NCBI GenBank assembly: GCA_963697975.1 | Contig: OY969111.1 | Location: forward strand, 2,790,001-2,854,000 | Length of the DNA: 64,000 nt | Origin: QHXM01 sp963697975 | Lineage (GTDB): Bacteria; Acidobacteriota; Blastocatellia; Pyrinomonadales; Pyrinomonadaceae | Direction: 5' to 3' | Shown here: positions 1-7,360 of the stretch, in pieces | Layout of the letters: every line of letters starts with the position of its first letter | Position numbering within the stretch: the stretch's first letter is position 1 | Translations under genes and position numbers: made by a program | Notes under the pieces: model-generated | Databases searched by the model: none | What the model was told of the DNA's origin: nothing | Seen by the model: the letters and a program-made list of their open reading frames with translations, nothing else

Positions 1-2
1 TG

Positions 3-1193
3 GTCTTCCACGACCACAAGAATGAGTTTGGTCTGAAAGCCTCCGCCCCGTTTATGCTGGTCACGCCGGAAGTTCTGCACGCGGTCGGTCTGGTCGAGGA
101 TATGGAAAAGGCGCAGTTCGTGCTTGAGAAAGACGGCAAGCAGATGACCATCGAATTGAAGCCCATGATGAGAAGCGTCATGGAAGGGCACGGCAGCGTT
201 TGGGACTACATCAAACCGCAAGGCTGGGTGGACGCGCGCGACGCGGCCTCGGCCCCGACTCCTTTGTGGCTCAAGAACGTGAGAGACCTGTTCTGGTTTG
301 AATACCTCGCCGACTCGAAGACCGTCTACGTGCAATTCAACGGCGTGGCGGATAAGGAGAACGAAACGGTCGCCGATTTCAGTAAACGTCTGTTCGCTTT
401 CGTCGAGAAGAATCCGGTTGACCGCCTGATTCTTGATCTACGCTGGAACGGCGGCGGGAACAATTATCTCAACAAGCCGCTCATCGTTGGCCTGATTAAG
501 TCGAAGGTGGACGAGCGCGGAAAACTCTTTACGATCATCAGTCGTTACACTTTCTCTGCGGCGCAGAATCTCGTCAACGAGCTTGAGAAATACACGAACA
601 CGACTTTCGTGGGCGAGCCGACGGGCGAGAACGTCAACTTCTACGGTGATGCGGCGCGCATCGAGTTGCCCAACAGCAAACTGGTCGTGCGTGCTTCGAC
701 TCTCTGGTGGCAGAATCTAGACCCGCGCGACCGTCGCCTGTGGACCGGGCCGCAGATCGCCGCCGAAATGACTTCAAAAGACTACTTCACCAACAACGAC
801 CCGGCGCTCAAAGCCATTCTCAATTACAGCCCGAAGAAAGAGTTGACGGAACAGTTGATGGACGCGCTCTCGGCAAACGATGTCCAGCTTGCGGCCAAAC
901 GCTTCCGCGAGTTCAAGGATAATCCGGCCAACACATATCTCAACACGGAAGCCACGATGAACAGTTTCGGCTACAAATTGATGGGGATGAAGCGTCTGGA
1001 TCAGGCCATCGAAATCTTCAAGCTCAACACGGAAGCCTACCCGCAATCGTCAAACGTGTGGGACAGCCTCGGCGAAGCTTACATGAATAAAGGCGACAAG
1101 GAACTGGCGATCAAGAACTACGAAAAGGCGCTGGAACTAGACCCGTCGAACGGCAACGCGGCGACGATTCTGAAACGCTTGCGTGGGATGTGA
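3..1193 (+). CDS. S41-family peptidase-like protein with C-terminal TPR repeats (5' partial)
   Basis: The reading frame is open to the left edge, so the start lies outside the window; the first in-frame ATG is at 54. The middle shows the S41 (C-terminal processing protease/tricorn-like) pattern: a DLRWNGGG strand-loop, then the segment YTFSAAQN, whose Ser fits the nucleophile, then VGEPTGEN. The Lys that Tsp/CtpA proteases carry after this last motif is not present, so it may use a tricorn-like arrangement or be inactive. The last 75 residues form about two TPR units (FGYKLMGMKRLDQAIEIF and WDSLGEAYMNKGDKELAI). It is probably an exported peptidase-like protein; the signal peptide cannot be seen. 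A hairpin follows the stop codon. Confidence 0.75.
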   Translation, partial: VFHDHKNEFGLKASAPFMLVTPEVLHAVGLVEDMEKAQFVLEKDGKQMTIELKPMMRSVMEGHGSVWDYIKPQGWVDARDAASAPTPLWLKNVRDLFWFEYLADSKTVYVQFNGVADKENETVADFSKRLFAFVEKNPVDRLILDLRWNGGGNNYLNKPLIVGLIKSKVDERGKLFTIISRYTFSAAQNLVNELEKYTNTTFVGEPTGENVNFYGDAARIELPNSKLVVRASTLWWQNLDPRDRRLWTGPQIAAEMTSKDYFTNNDPALKAILNYSPKKELTEQLMDALSANDVQLAAKRFREFKDNPANTYLNTEATMNSFGYKLMGMKRLDQAIEIFKLNTEAYPQSSNVWDSLGEAYMNKGDKELAIKNYEKALELDPSNGNAATILKRLRGM

Positions 1194-1254
1194 AAGAGAG
1201 GCCGGGACGAAGCGCGTGAGCACGTCACCCCCGGAAGAGCGCGATAAATGATTT

Positions 1255-1306
1255 CGACCCTGGAGGGGTCGCACATTCAACGTTGAAGTGCGACCCCTTC
1301 AGGGTC
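1255..1306. terminator. inverted repeat between convergent genes
   Basis: GACCCTGGAGGGGTCGCAC is matched in inverse orientation by GTGCGACCCCTTCAGGGTC about 14 bases later, giving a long GC-rich stem with one small mismatch region. It lies between the convergent S41-like gene and the zinc-ribbon gene, where a bidirectional terminator would be expected. There is no clear T tract, so it may instead be a dispersed palindromic repeat. Confidence 0.5.
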
Positions 1307-1360
1307 AGGGAAAACGCGCTCTCCCTTATTCTTTCATCCTTCCGTTTTCTGTCTTAATCC

Positions 1361-2368
1361 TTATGCTTCCGCGCGTTCCTTGGCTGCGGCGACCACTGCT
1401 CTCAACCGCTCAATCTTCTGTTCCTGTGTTTCACCGGGCACTGGGCCTGTGTCGAAAGCCGCGCGATTGAGCGTGCCGCCGGGCGTGGCTCTGCGCGCTG
1501 GTGTGGTCGTCGTTTCGCTGACGGTGTCGGGCGCGAGGTCTGCGGGAGTCTCTGCTCCGGCGACGGGCGAGGCGGTCGCTGCCGCCGGACTCAAAGGCGC
1601 GGCTGAAGCCTGACCCGTGGCGGCCTGTGCTTCTGCGGCGGGACGATGCGCGTCCGCCTGCGGGGAAGAATCCGTGCCGGAAGTCGAAGCGGCTGTCGGC
1701 TTGGTCTGCGCTGTAGATTCGCCGCTGCCATACAGTTCGTGGCGTCGCTTGGCTTCGGCGACGACCGCTCTCAGGCGCGCTAACTTCTGTTCGCGAGTCT
1801 CGCCGGGCACGGGGCCGTCTGCTCCGGGAATCGGGCCAAGCGAAGCTGGTTTTGCTTGCGCGCCCGGTGCGACGGCCGGTTTCGCGGCTGCCGTAGTTTT
1901 CTTCCCGGCGGTTTCAGTTGATGTTGCGGCTGCGGGTTTTGCTGCGGCGGGTTTGACGGCGGAAGCATGATGAGCCGTCTCTTCCGCCAGCACGAAGACG
2001 CCCCGCTCGTTCTTGACGATTGCCGGTAATGTTCCGCCCGCAGCTTGCAGGAGCGTTGCGAGTTCCATCTCGACGAAGCGTTCCTGCTTGAACGGGTCGC
2101 GCAGGTGGCCGAGCGGCGGCCCCATGTAAAGCGCACCGCACGACTGGCACTTGTAAAGCACGTCATCGCCGCGCAAGTGAACTTTCGCTTCCTCGCCTCC
2201 GGTTTGCAACTGCTTCAGGTGGCCGTTGCACAGCTTACCTTTCTCGTTCTTCACATTGCAGACGGTCTGTGCGTTGGTGATCTTCTTCGGCACGCCCGGT
2301 TGTTCGATGGCTTGCGCTTGAAGACTAGCAGCGTTCTCAATCGGCGTGTCGGTCGCGTTGGCTGACAT
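1361..2368 (-). CDS. zinc-ribbon-like protein with duplicated C-terminal module
   Basis: This 335-residue protein has an N-terminal half with cysteines at about 37, 47, 74 and 77 (CNVKNEKGKLC and CQSC), a plausible zinc ribbon. A long low-complexity Ala/Pro/Thr/Lys linker follows. The tail carries two near-identical modules, GPVPGETREQKLARLRAVV and GPVPGETQEQKIERLRAVV, about 120 residues apart, each followed by a short charged helix. No known family was recognised and there is no signal peptide or membrane segment. The opposite-strand ORFs over this gene reflect its high GC and Ala-rich codons. The start ATG is followed directly by polar N-terminal sequence. Confidence 0.7.
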   Translation of the reverse strand: MSANATDTPIENAASLQAQAIEQPGVPKKITNAQTVCNVKNEKGKLCNGHLKQLQTGGEEAKVHLRGDDVLYKCQSCGALYMGPPLGHLRDPFKQERFVEMELATLLQAAGGTLPAIVKNERGVFVLAEETAHHASAVKPAAAKPAAATSTETAGKKTTAAAKPAVAPGAQAKPASLGPIPGADGPVPGETREQKLARLRAVVAEAKRRHELYGSGESTAQTKPTAASTSGTDSSPQADAHRPAAEAQAATGQASAAPLSPAAATASPVAGAETPADLAPDTVSETTTTPARRATPGGTLNRAAFDTGPVPGETQEQKIERLRAVVAAAKERAEA

Positions 2369-2446
2369 GACGTTGGCTTTATCCTTCTGGTTTGAAGACT
2401 CGCACCGGTAATGGAAAGTGTGCTACACGGGAACGAGGCTAATAAT

Positions 2447-2478
2447 AAAGGCAAAAGTAAAAAGGTAAAAGGCAAAAG
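2447..2478. repeat. left arm of split heptad repeat (AAAGGYA family)
   Basis: Tandem heptads AAAGGCA, AAAGTAA, AAAGGTA, AAAGGCA. The inverse arm of the same family is not adjacent but about 2.9 kb away at 5348-5380, with the cassette-like block between them. A compact hairpin of the same family is at 39633-39726. Confidence 0.7.
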
Positions 2479-2552
2479 TTAGGGAATCGGGTGGGAGCGG
2501 TTGAATTTGAAAGTCCGGGTAATTGCAGAACTGGAACTGCGCCGCACGCGCG

Positions 2553-2577
2553 CCGTCTCGGTTGAATGAGTTATGAG
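2553..2577 (-). other. half attC-like recombination site (R''-L'' part)
   Basis: On the minus strand, directly after the stop of the small orphan gene, the sequence reads CTCATAACTCATTCAACCG and continues into GAGACGG. This matches the 5' half of integron attC sites (RYYYAAC, short spacer, TCAA-rich L'' box). It also closely resembles the 5' half of the full site at 4426-4533 (CTAATAACTCATTTAATCC). No matching L'-R' half is seen downstream, so the site looks truncated. Confidence 0.5.
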
Positions 2578-2586
2578 ATCGTGCCG

Positions 2587-3018
2587 CTAGAAACCGGAGA
2601 GATAGGATTCAACATCATTATGAGGATAAAGGCGTATGCGGCTATGACTGTCTCTGTCGCGTAATGTCACCGTCAGACGGGGCTTAGGGTCTGTATCTTT
2701 GAAAAGCTCCCCGATCTTTTTAAGCTGAGACTCCAGATTCGAGAAAGATAGCTCACAATCAAATGCAAACGTTCCGGGGATGATCTTCTGTTCGCCCAGG
2801 ATTTCTACGGTGCTTGGTAACAGTATCTTCGGACCCCAACACTGGCCGAACCCGCCGTCGGCAAACTCTTTGGTGAAATTCTCGTAATGCTGCATGAGAA
2901 CGTCTTTCAACGACTCCTGCTCGAACTCGAAAGATATACCGATTATTAAATCGCATTGTGCAGACAAGATAAATTCTCCTCTTCCCATCATTAGCAGAAT
3001 CGAGTTCGACGTGGGCAC
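2587..3018 (-). CDS. orphan protein in cassette-like block
   Basis: Up to 143 residues; no family recognised. It is mixed alpha/beta by eye, acidic, with no signal peptide or membrane segment. Codon use is more AT-rich than in the flanking genes, as for the next two genes upstream. The start is uncertain: the long form begins with GTG at 3018, but GAGGAG followed eight bases later by TTG (2967) is a better initiation region. That same stretch (2951-2981) is duplicated at 4538-4568 behind the methyltransferase gene. A half attC site directly follows the stop. It is probably an integron cassette gene of unknown function. Confidence 0.6.
   Translation of the reverse strand: MPTSNSILLMMGRGEFILSAQCDLIIGISFEFEQESLKDVLMQHYENFTKEFADGGFGQCWGPKILLPSTVEILGEQKIIPGTFAFDCELSFSNLESQLKKIGELFKDTDPKPRLTVTLRDRDSHSRIRLYPHNDVESYLSGF
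2951..2981. repeat. 31-bp direct repeat, copy 1 (inside orphan gene 5' end)
   Basis: A 31-bp stretch, identical to 4538-4568 and in the same orientation. On the minus strand it carries GAGGAG, an 8-base spacer and TTG TCT GCA CAA TGC, that is, a ribosome binding site plus the first codons of a gene. Similarity continues imperfectly for some bases beyond the identical core. Confidence 0.85.
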
Positions 3019-3040
3019 TATCCCTTGGTCGCGGCGGCGT

Positions 3041-4414
3041 TCATTTCGGCAAATCGAGGAAATAACCTTGTTTGAAGCGCAACCGGATATTCCTGACTTG
3101 CTCGAAATCCAGCAAAGGGTTTTCGTTTAGAACTAAGAAACTTGCTTCGTAGCCTTCTCTTAATAATCCTAGTTTGCGATTGGGGAAGATACTTCGCAGC
3201 GTATCTTCACACCATATCTTTAACATTTCGAGATTGCTGAACACGCCGAGTTTTTGGAGGTAGAGAACATCGTTAACGGGTGTGCTTCCATACCTGTCAG
3301 ACCCGAACGCAATTTTAACTTTGTAACGCTTGAGAAGTTTTAGGTTTCGGACTCTGACCGCATCTGTGCGTTCTCGGACCTGGGGTTTGAACGAAGGACT
3401 TTGCGGATCAAAAAACTCATAAGCAACGGGTGCAATATCAACCCGAACTCCGCGTTGTGCCGTTTCTTTTGCATCTTCTTCCGTCAGTCTATATTTTTGC
3501 GGATCATCGTTGTCATCAATATAGTAGCCGGGCAAGTGCGCCATTTCATCGACGCCTGCTTTCAAGGCAATGCGATAATCGGTTACGGTGTCAACATGTG
3601 CGCTCACATTCAATCTCGCTGCGTGAGCTTTCTGCACAATCTGTGGCACAAGGCTTGGGTCTAAGCCAATGCTCCCGACCGGAATATTATTCAAATCTTG
3701 CTTCTTTTTCTCAAAATCCTCGCTCGATAGTAAATAGATTTTGAGAAAGCCGGGTTTGCCCTCTAAAATTTTTTGCCATTTTTGCTCAAGGTCTGCCGAT
3801 GTATTGATGATGTAATAAGCATCGTTTTCGCGCAGATGACTGGAGCGAACTTTCTTTTCCTGTTCGGGCGTAAATCCGCCCGTTCTGTAGAAAAGAGCGA
3901 GTCCTTCATAAACCTCAACGCCGTGTCCATAAGTTGATGTCAACGCTCCATGAGAATATAAAACGTCAACGCTCGTCGGTTGATTAACTTTGTCCGCAAC
4001 CTCCGATGCGCCGCTTCGCACATCGGTCTGCACTTTGGCGTAGAAAACGCCGTCTTTGAGATACATCGCAACTTGTTGCGCGATATTATATGGGCTATCG
4101 AAATGATGACAATGTGCGTCAGCAAAAGGCGGTATGACATATCCATTCTTCAGGTCAATCACTTCGTCAATTTTCACAGGTTTCTTGCGCGTCAAGACAC
4201 CGTTGACAGAAAAGAAACTTTGACGGCGAAAACTCTTTCCGTCAAACCACTGACCATTTATAAATTGATATGATTTCCGCTCCGGTAAAGATGTTTGAGC
4301 ATTAACATTGAGCCGAACGCTCTGAAAACCAGAAGATAAAACTGCTAAAGCTATCAAGAACCCAAGCAACCTATGTCTATCTATTTTCATGCCCATTGTT
4401 TTACATGCCTTCAT
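3041..4414 (-). CDS. exported amidohydrolase-family metal-dependent hydrolase
   Basis: This 457-residue protein has an N-terminal signal sequence (GFLIALAVLSSGFQS after a basic start), so it probably acts outside the cytoplasm. Amidohydrolase superfamily landmarks are visible: DAHCHHFD supplies the HxH pair near residue 100, FLKIYL has the candidate bridging Lys, VSAHVDT and DEMAHLPG give the two later His, and AFGSDRYG gives the catalytic Asp. The substrate is unknown; imidazolonase/prolidase-like relatives are possible. The gene is visibly more AT-rich than its surroundings. It begins just inside the R' box of an attC-like site, as a cassette gene does, and is followed 22 bp later by the orphan gene. 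Confidence 0.8.
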   Translation of the reverse strand: MKACKTMGMKIDRHRLLGFLIALAVLSSGFQSVRLNVNAQTSLPERKSYQFINGQWFDGKSFRRQSFFSVNGVLTRKKPVKIDEVIDLKNGYVIPPFADAHCHHFDSPYNIAQQVAMYLKDGVFYAKVQTDVRSGASEVADKVNQPTSVDVLYSHGALTSTYGHGVEVYEGLALFYRTGGFTPEQEKKVRSSHLRENDAYYIINTSADLEQKWQKILEGKPGFLKIYLLSSEDFEKKKQDLNNIPVGSIGLDPSLVPQIVQKAHAARLNVSAHVDTVTDYRIALKAGVDEMAHLPGYYIDDNDDPQKYRLTEEDAKETAQRGVRVDIAPVAYEFFDPQSPSFKPQVRERTDAVRVRNLKLLKRYKVKIAFGSDRYGSTPVNDVLYLQKLGVFSNLEMLKIWCEDTLRSIFPNRKLGLLREGYEASFLVLNENPLLDFEQVRNIRLRFKQGYFLDLPK

Positions 4415-4425
4415 CTAGGGAAGCG

Positions 4426-4533
4426 ACCTAGCGCCCAAATTAACCCGCCGCCCGCGAGAAGCATCCATCTCAATCGGAGAAAGCAACGATGAAAGGGAAT
4501 GCTATCGGGCGGATGGATTAAATGAGTTATTAG
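4426..4533 (-). other. attC-like integron recombination site
   Basis: On the minus strand this 108-bp stretch starts with CTAATAAC (R''), then TCATTTAATCCATCCGCCCG (L''). It ends with CGGGCGGCGGGTTAATTT (L') followed by GGGC and GCTAGGT, a one-base variant of the GTTAGGY core (R'). The two halves are imperfectly complementary with unpaired bases, as in attC sites, and the length is typical. The amidohydrolase gene starts 12 bases after the R' box, where a cassette gene should start. Confidence 0.65.
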
Positions 4534-4537
4534 TAAG

Positions 4538-4568
4538 TCGCATTGTGCAGACAAGATAAATTCTCCTC
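4538..4568. repeat. 31-bp direct repeat, copy 2 (gene-start remnant)
   Basis: Identical to 2951-2981. Here it lies between the methyltransferase stop and the attC-like site, so a ribosome binding site plus start region precedes only a short open stretch that runs into the attC. It looks like the leftover 5' end of a copy of the orphan gene, suggesting a deletion or cassette rearrangement. Confidence 0.75.
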
Positions 4569-4574
4569 CTAAGC

Positions 4575-5213
4575 CTACGCCACCTTTCTGGCAATGACGG
4601 CAATATGCCCGCGTGAAGACGGGTCATCAACCTCCCAAAACTCGATTTCAAAACCTTCAGCCTCTAATAGCTTGCGCGCTACTTGAGGCTCATACCCACT
4701 ATAGAAAAATGTGTGTCCGAACATTTCCGACGTAAAGCCTTCAACACCCGAATCATCGCAACTAGAGCCTGCAACACTCGAACCAGAGTCCAAGCCACCG
4801 ACCGACAACAATAACCTTCCGCCAATCTCAAGAGAGTTGGCGAGTTTACGATAGATGACTGAATGATGTTTGCGCTCTACGTGGAAAACAGAATCCCAGG
4901 CAACGGCAGCCGCAAATTTATCTGTAAACTGTATCTCAACCATATCGCTGTGAATCAATTCTGCTTCGGGCACTACTTTCTTCGCAATTTCAAGCATCTT
5001 CTTCGATTGGTCAACTCCAATTACTTGGTAACCTCGTTGCACTATATACTTGGCGATCAGATTGCCTGTCCCGCAGCCCAAATCAAGAACTCTGGCTCTC
5101 GGCTGCAAGCCTTCAAGAACCTTATCAACATACCCTAAAACTCTAGCACCGAAAGTTTGCCCTCGAACGCTAGAGTGCCATTGCTCTGCGATATAGTCGT
5201 AAGAATTTCGCAT
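4575..5213 (-). CDS. class I SAM-dependent methyltransferase (cassette gene)
   Basis: 212 residues with the Rossmann methyltransferase pattern: motif I VLDLGCGTGNLIAKY at about residues 41-55, the acidic post-I residue in GVDQS, HSDMVEIQF as motif II and GGRLLLSVGG as the next strand. The substrate cannot be told; relatives act on small molecules. There is no membrane segment. The gene lies between an upstream degenerate attC-like site (5233-5304) and a downstream attC-like site, with GTTAGGC 20 bases before its start codon, which is the layout of an integron cassette. GC is lower than in the neighbours outside the block. Confidence 0.8.
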   Translation of the reverse strand: MRNSYDYIAEQWHSSVRGQTFGARVLGYVDKVLEGLQPRARVLDLGCGTGNLIAKYIVQRGYQVIGVDQSKKMLEIAKKVVPEAELIHSDMVEIQFTDKFAAAVAWDSVFHVERKHHSVIYRKLANSLEIGGRLLLSVGGLDSGSSVAGSSCDDSGVEGFTSEMFGHTFFYSGYEPQVARKLLEAEGFEIEFWEVDDPSSRGHIAVIARKVA

Positions 5214-5232
5214 CGTGCTTAACCTCGTGTGC

Positions 5233-5304
5233 GCCTAACTCCTGATCAAGCCGCAACGTGCAGTATAACACTCAGAGTCGTAGGATTGAGCCGCACGTTG
5301 CGGC
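5233..5304 (-). other. degenerate attC-like site upstream of methyltransferase
   Basis: On the minus strand the right half reads GCACGTTGCGGC, TTGATCAGGA, then GTTAGGC, a canonical attC L'-spacer-R' layout. The left half has the exact inverse GCCGCAACGTGC (12-bp perfect stem), but its outer R'' box is not recognisable. The methyltransferase gene begins right after the R' box. It is read as an attC whose outer left edge was lost or mutated. Confidence 0.55.
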
Positions 5305-5347
5305 CTAATGACTCTTTCATCCTCTGACGTTTCTGAAGCCTGCGCGC

Positions 5348-5380
5348 TTCTTCACTTTTACCTTTTACCGTTTCCCTTTA
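5348..5380. repeat. right arm of split heptad repeat
   Basis: CTTTTACCTTTTACC and flanking bases form the inverse counterpart of the AAAGGTA-type heptads at 2447-2478. In other places of this window such arms sit within about 100 bases of each other; here the cassette-like block separates them. Confidence 0.65.
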
Positions 5381-5393
5381 TATTGTCGAGCGC

Positions 5394-5867
5394 ATGTTGA
5401 AAAAGGTGTTGGGTGCTTTGTGGCGTCATGCGCCGAAGAGGGTGCGGCGGTGGGGCGTGCGCCTCGTCGAGCCGCGCTTTACGGTTACAGCCGGGGCGGT
5501 CATCACGGATGAGAGCGGGCGCGTGCTGCTGCTCAACCACGTCTTTCGCGTCGGCTCAGGGTGGGGCATCCCCGGCGGTTTCATGGAAAAGGGCGAGCAG
5601 CCCGAAGAAGCCCTGAGGCGTGAGCTACGCGAAGAGATCGGGCTTGAGCTTGATAGCGCCGAGATCGCTCTCGTGCGAACCTTAAGCAGGCCCACGCAGG
5701 TTGAGATTATCTTTCGTTGCCGCCCGCGCGGGACTCACGGCGAGCAGAGCTTCGAGATTAAAAGCGCCGAATGGTTCGCGCCAGATGGTCTCCCGCCAGG
5801 GCTTTCCAAAGATCAGCGCGAATTGATAGGACGCGTCCTCGGCAATGGAGCAAAACCGCCCGATTGA
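5394..5867 (+). CDS. NUDIX hydrolase
   Basis: 157 residues. The Nudix box (GX5EX7REUXEEXGU) is complete: it begins at GGFMEKGEQPEE and ends at RRELREEIGLEL, providing the Mg-binding glutamates that cleave nucleoside-diphosphate-X bonds. The preceding strand AGAVITDESGRVLLLNH is also typical. The substrate cannot be inferred; it may act on damaged nucleotides or ADP-sugars. It is cytosolic, with no signal peptide. It stands alone between the right arm of the split repeat and a heptad hairpin and is divergent from the cassette block. Confidence 0.88.
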   Translation: MLKKVLGALWRHAPKRVRRWGVRLVEPRFTVTAGAVITDESGRVLLLNHVFRVGSGWGIPGGFMEKGEQPEEALRRELREEIGLELDSAEIALVRTLSRPTQVEIIFRCRPRGTHGEQSFEIKSAEWFAPDGLPPGLSKDQRELIGRVLGNGAKPPD

Positions 5868-5892
5868 TGTATGCTGTCTGGAAACGGAAAAC

Positions 5893-5967
5893 AGTGATAG
5901 GTGATAGGTGATGAGTGATAAGAGAAGCGCTCTTTCCTCTCACCCATCACCTATCACCTATCACTTA
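5893..5967. repeat. heptad-repeat hairpin, GTGATAG family
   Basis: Left arm: tandem GTGATAG, GTGATAG, GTGATGA, GTGATAA. Right arm: the inverse (ATCACC units). The short loop contains AGCGCT. It lies between the NUDIX and pyrE-like genes. Arm and loop are nearly repeated at 36496-36567. Each heptad contains a stop codon, so stops occur in all frames. Confidence 0.85.
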
Positions 5968-5991
5968 AATTCTTGTCGGAGACAAACCATA

Positions 5992-6603
5992 ATGGTAAAC
6001 CTGATTCCATCGTCCGAAACCGTGATGCAGATTCTGACGCGCACGAAAGCTTATCGTGAAGGCCATTTCGTCTACCCGTCTGGCAAACACACGCCGCATT
6101 ACTTCCAGATGCCGCTCGCCTTTCGCTACTACGATACGGCGCGTGTGCTGGCCGTCGCGCTCTCGCGCAAGTTTCGCATTGATCGCGATGTCTCCAGCCA
6201 GTTGCCGAAAGTCGCGATCATTAGCCCAAGCTCGGGTGGCATCCCTGTCGCCTTCGGCGTGCGCGAAGCCCTGAGCGCCGAACAGATTTACTGGGCGGAG
6301 AGAGAAGAAGGCGGCAAGCGCATGTTTCGCCAGTATGTCAATCAGGGCGAAGTCAACCCCTGTATCATCGTTGATGACATCATTCGCAGCGGCCACGCGA
6401 TTGAGGAGACAGTCAGCTTGTTGAAGGAACTCGGCGCGCCGATTATCGGCTGCGGGACAATCGTGCGCTTCACTTCCGCGCCGGAAAGTATCGGCGATGT
6501 GCCCATCAAGTCACTTGTGGATTTTGAATCTCACATGTACGACAAGGCCGAGGATTGCAGCGACTGCAAGAACGAAGCGCCCGAAGAACACGTCAGATTC
6601 TAA
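5992..6603 (+). CDS. pyrE: orotate phosphoribosyltransferase-like protein
   Basis: 203 residues from ATG 5992, which has GGAGA ten bases upstream; the longer frame to 5908 is only translated heptad repeat and is not used. The PRPP-binding signature is present as CIIVDDIIRSGHAIEET near residues 122-138. The hood and flexible-loop region (SGKHTPHYFQMP, then ISPSSGGIPVAFGVREAL) resembles OPRTases, which make orotidine 5'-phosphate from orotate and PRPP in pyrimidine synthesis. The C-terminus adds a Cys-containing acidic tail (CSDCKNEAPEE). Another type I phosphoribosyltransferase is the main alternative. No other pyr genes are adjacent. Confidence 0.72.
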   Translation: MVNLIPSSETVMQILTRTKAYREGHFVYPSGKHTPHYFQMPLAFRYYDTARVLAVALSRKFRIDRDVSSQLPKVAIISPSSGGIPVAFGVREALSAEQIYWAEREEGGKRMFRQYVNQGEVNPCIIVDDIIRSGHAIEETVSLLKELGAPIIGCGTIVRFTSAPESIGDVPIKSLVDFESHMYDKAEDCSDCKNEAPEEHVRF

Positions 6604-6606
6604 GAG

Positions 6607-6695
6607 CAGTGGTCAGTAGTCAGTGGTCAATTAAGAACAAGCGATAAGCAGCATTCGTGCTTGTGCTTTTAACTGACCACTGACTACTGACCACT
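6607..6695. repeat. heptad-repeat hairpin, CAGTGGT family
   Basis: Left arm CAGTGGT, CAGTAGT, CAGTGGT, CA; right arm is the inverse (ACCACTGACTACTGACCACT). The loop ends with TTTTAACTG. It separates convergent pyrE-like and recR. The same family recurs at 40194-40262. Confidence 0.85.
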
Positions 6696-7308
6696 ATATT
6701 TCGTGTCTGTTGGCGAGCGCTTTGTCCATCGTCACTTCGTCGACGTATTCGAGGTCTGAGCCGACGGGCATCCCCATCGCAATGCGTGTGACACGCGCGC
6801 CGAGAGGTTTCAAAAGACGGCTGATGTAGTTGGCGGTCGCTTCGCCTTCGGTGTTCGGGTTGGTTGCCAGAATCACTTCACGCACTTCCACCCCATCATT
6901 ATTCTCAGGCTTCAAGCGCGGCAGGAGGTTGGCCAGATGCAGGTCATCCGGGCCTAAGCCCCGGATTGGCGAAAGACTGCCGTGCAGCACGTGATAGAGT
7001 CCCTTGTAGCTGCGCGTCTTTTCCACTGCGACCAGATTATACGGCTCTTCGACAATGCAGATGATGGAGCGGTCGCGCGACGGGTTGGCGCAATAACGGC
7101 ACGGGTCAACATCCGTCAGGTTGTTGCACACCGAGCAAAAGATGATGCGCCGCTTAACTTCCATCAGCGCCTCAACGAAACGCTCGACCTCAGCTTGCGG
7201 CACACGCATAATATAAAATGCCAGCCGCTGCGCGGTCTTGTGACCGATACCCGGCAGGCGTTTGAACTCGTCAATTAACTTCGTGACTGATTCAGCGTAA
7301 TCTAACAT
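6694..7308 (-). CDS. recR: recombination mediator RecR
   Basis: 204 residues, the normal RecR length. Features in order: a helix-hairpin-helix region LPGIGHKTAQRLAFYI near the N-terminus, a four-cysteine zinc module (FCSVCNNLTDVDPCRYC), and a Toprim domain starting at IICIVEEP with the GLYHVLHGSLSPIRG segment. RecR works with RecF/RecO in loading RecA at gaps. In most bacteria recR directly follows ybaB. Here ybaB lies upstream on the same strand, but a four-helix-bundle gene with split repeat arms separates the two. Confidence 0.97.
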   Translation of the reverse strand: MLDYAESVTKLIDEFKRLPGIGHKTAQRLAFYIMRVPQAEVERFVEALMEVKRRIIFCSVCNNLTDVDPCRYCANPSRDRSIICIVEEPYNLVAVEKTRSYKGLYHVLHGSLSPIRGLGPDDLHLANLLPRLKPENNDGVEVREVILATNPNTEGEATANYISRLLKPLGARVTRIAMGMPVGSDLEYVDEVTMDKALANRHEI

Positions 7309-7309
7309 A

Positions 7310-7338
7310 GGGGTCAGGGGCCAGGGGCCGGGGGCCAG
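7310..7338. repeat. left arm of split heptad repeat (GGGGTCA family)
   Basis: GGGGTCA, GGGGCCA, GGGGCCG, GGGGCCA, G in tandem, ending one base from the recR start codon. The inverse arm of the same family is at 7752-7780. The two arms flank the four-helix-bundle gene. Confidence 0.8.
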
Positions 7339-7360
7339 TTAAAAGCGCCAGCCTCGTTTC

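Noticed and set aside
5908..5991. Longer N-terminus of the pyrE-like gene
   Set aside because: It would translate a heptad repeat; ATG 5992 has a ribosome binding site and matches the family start.
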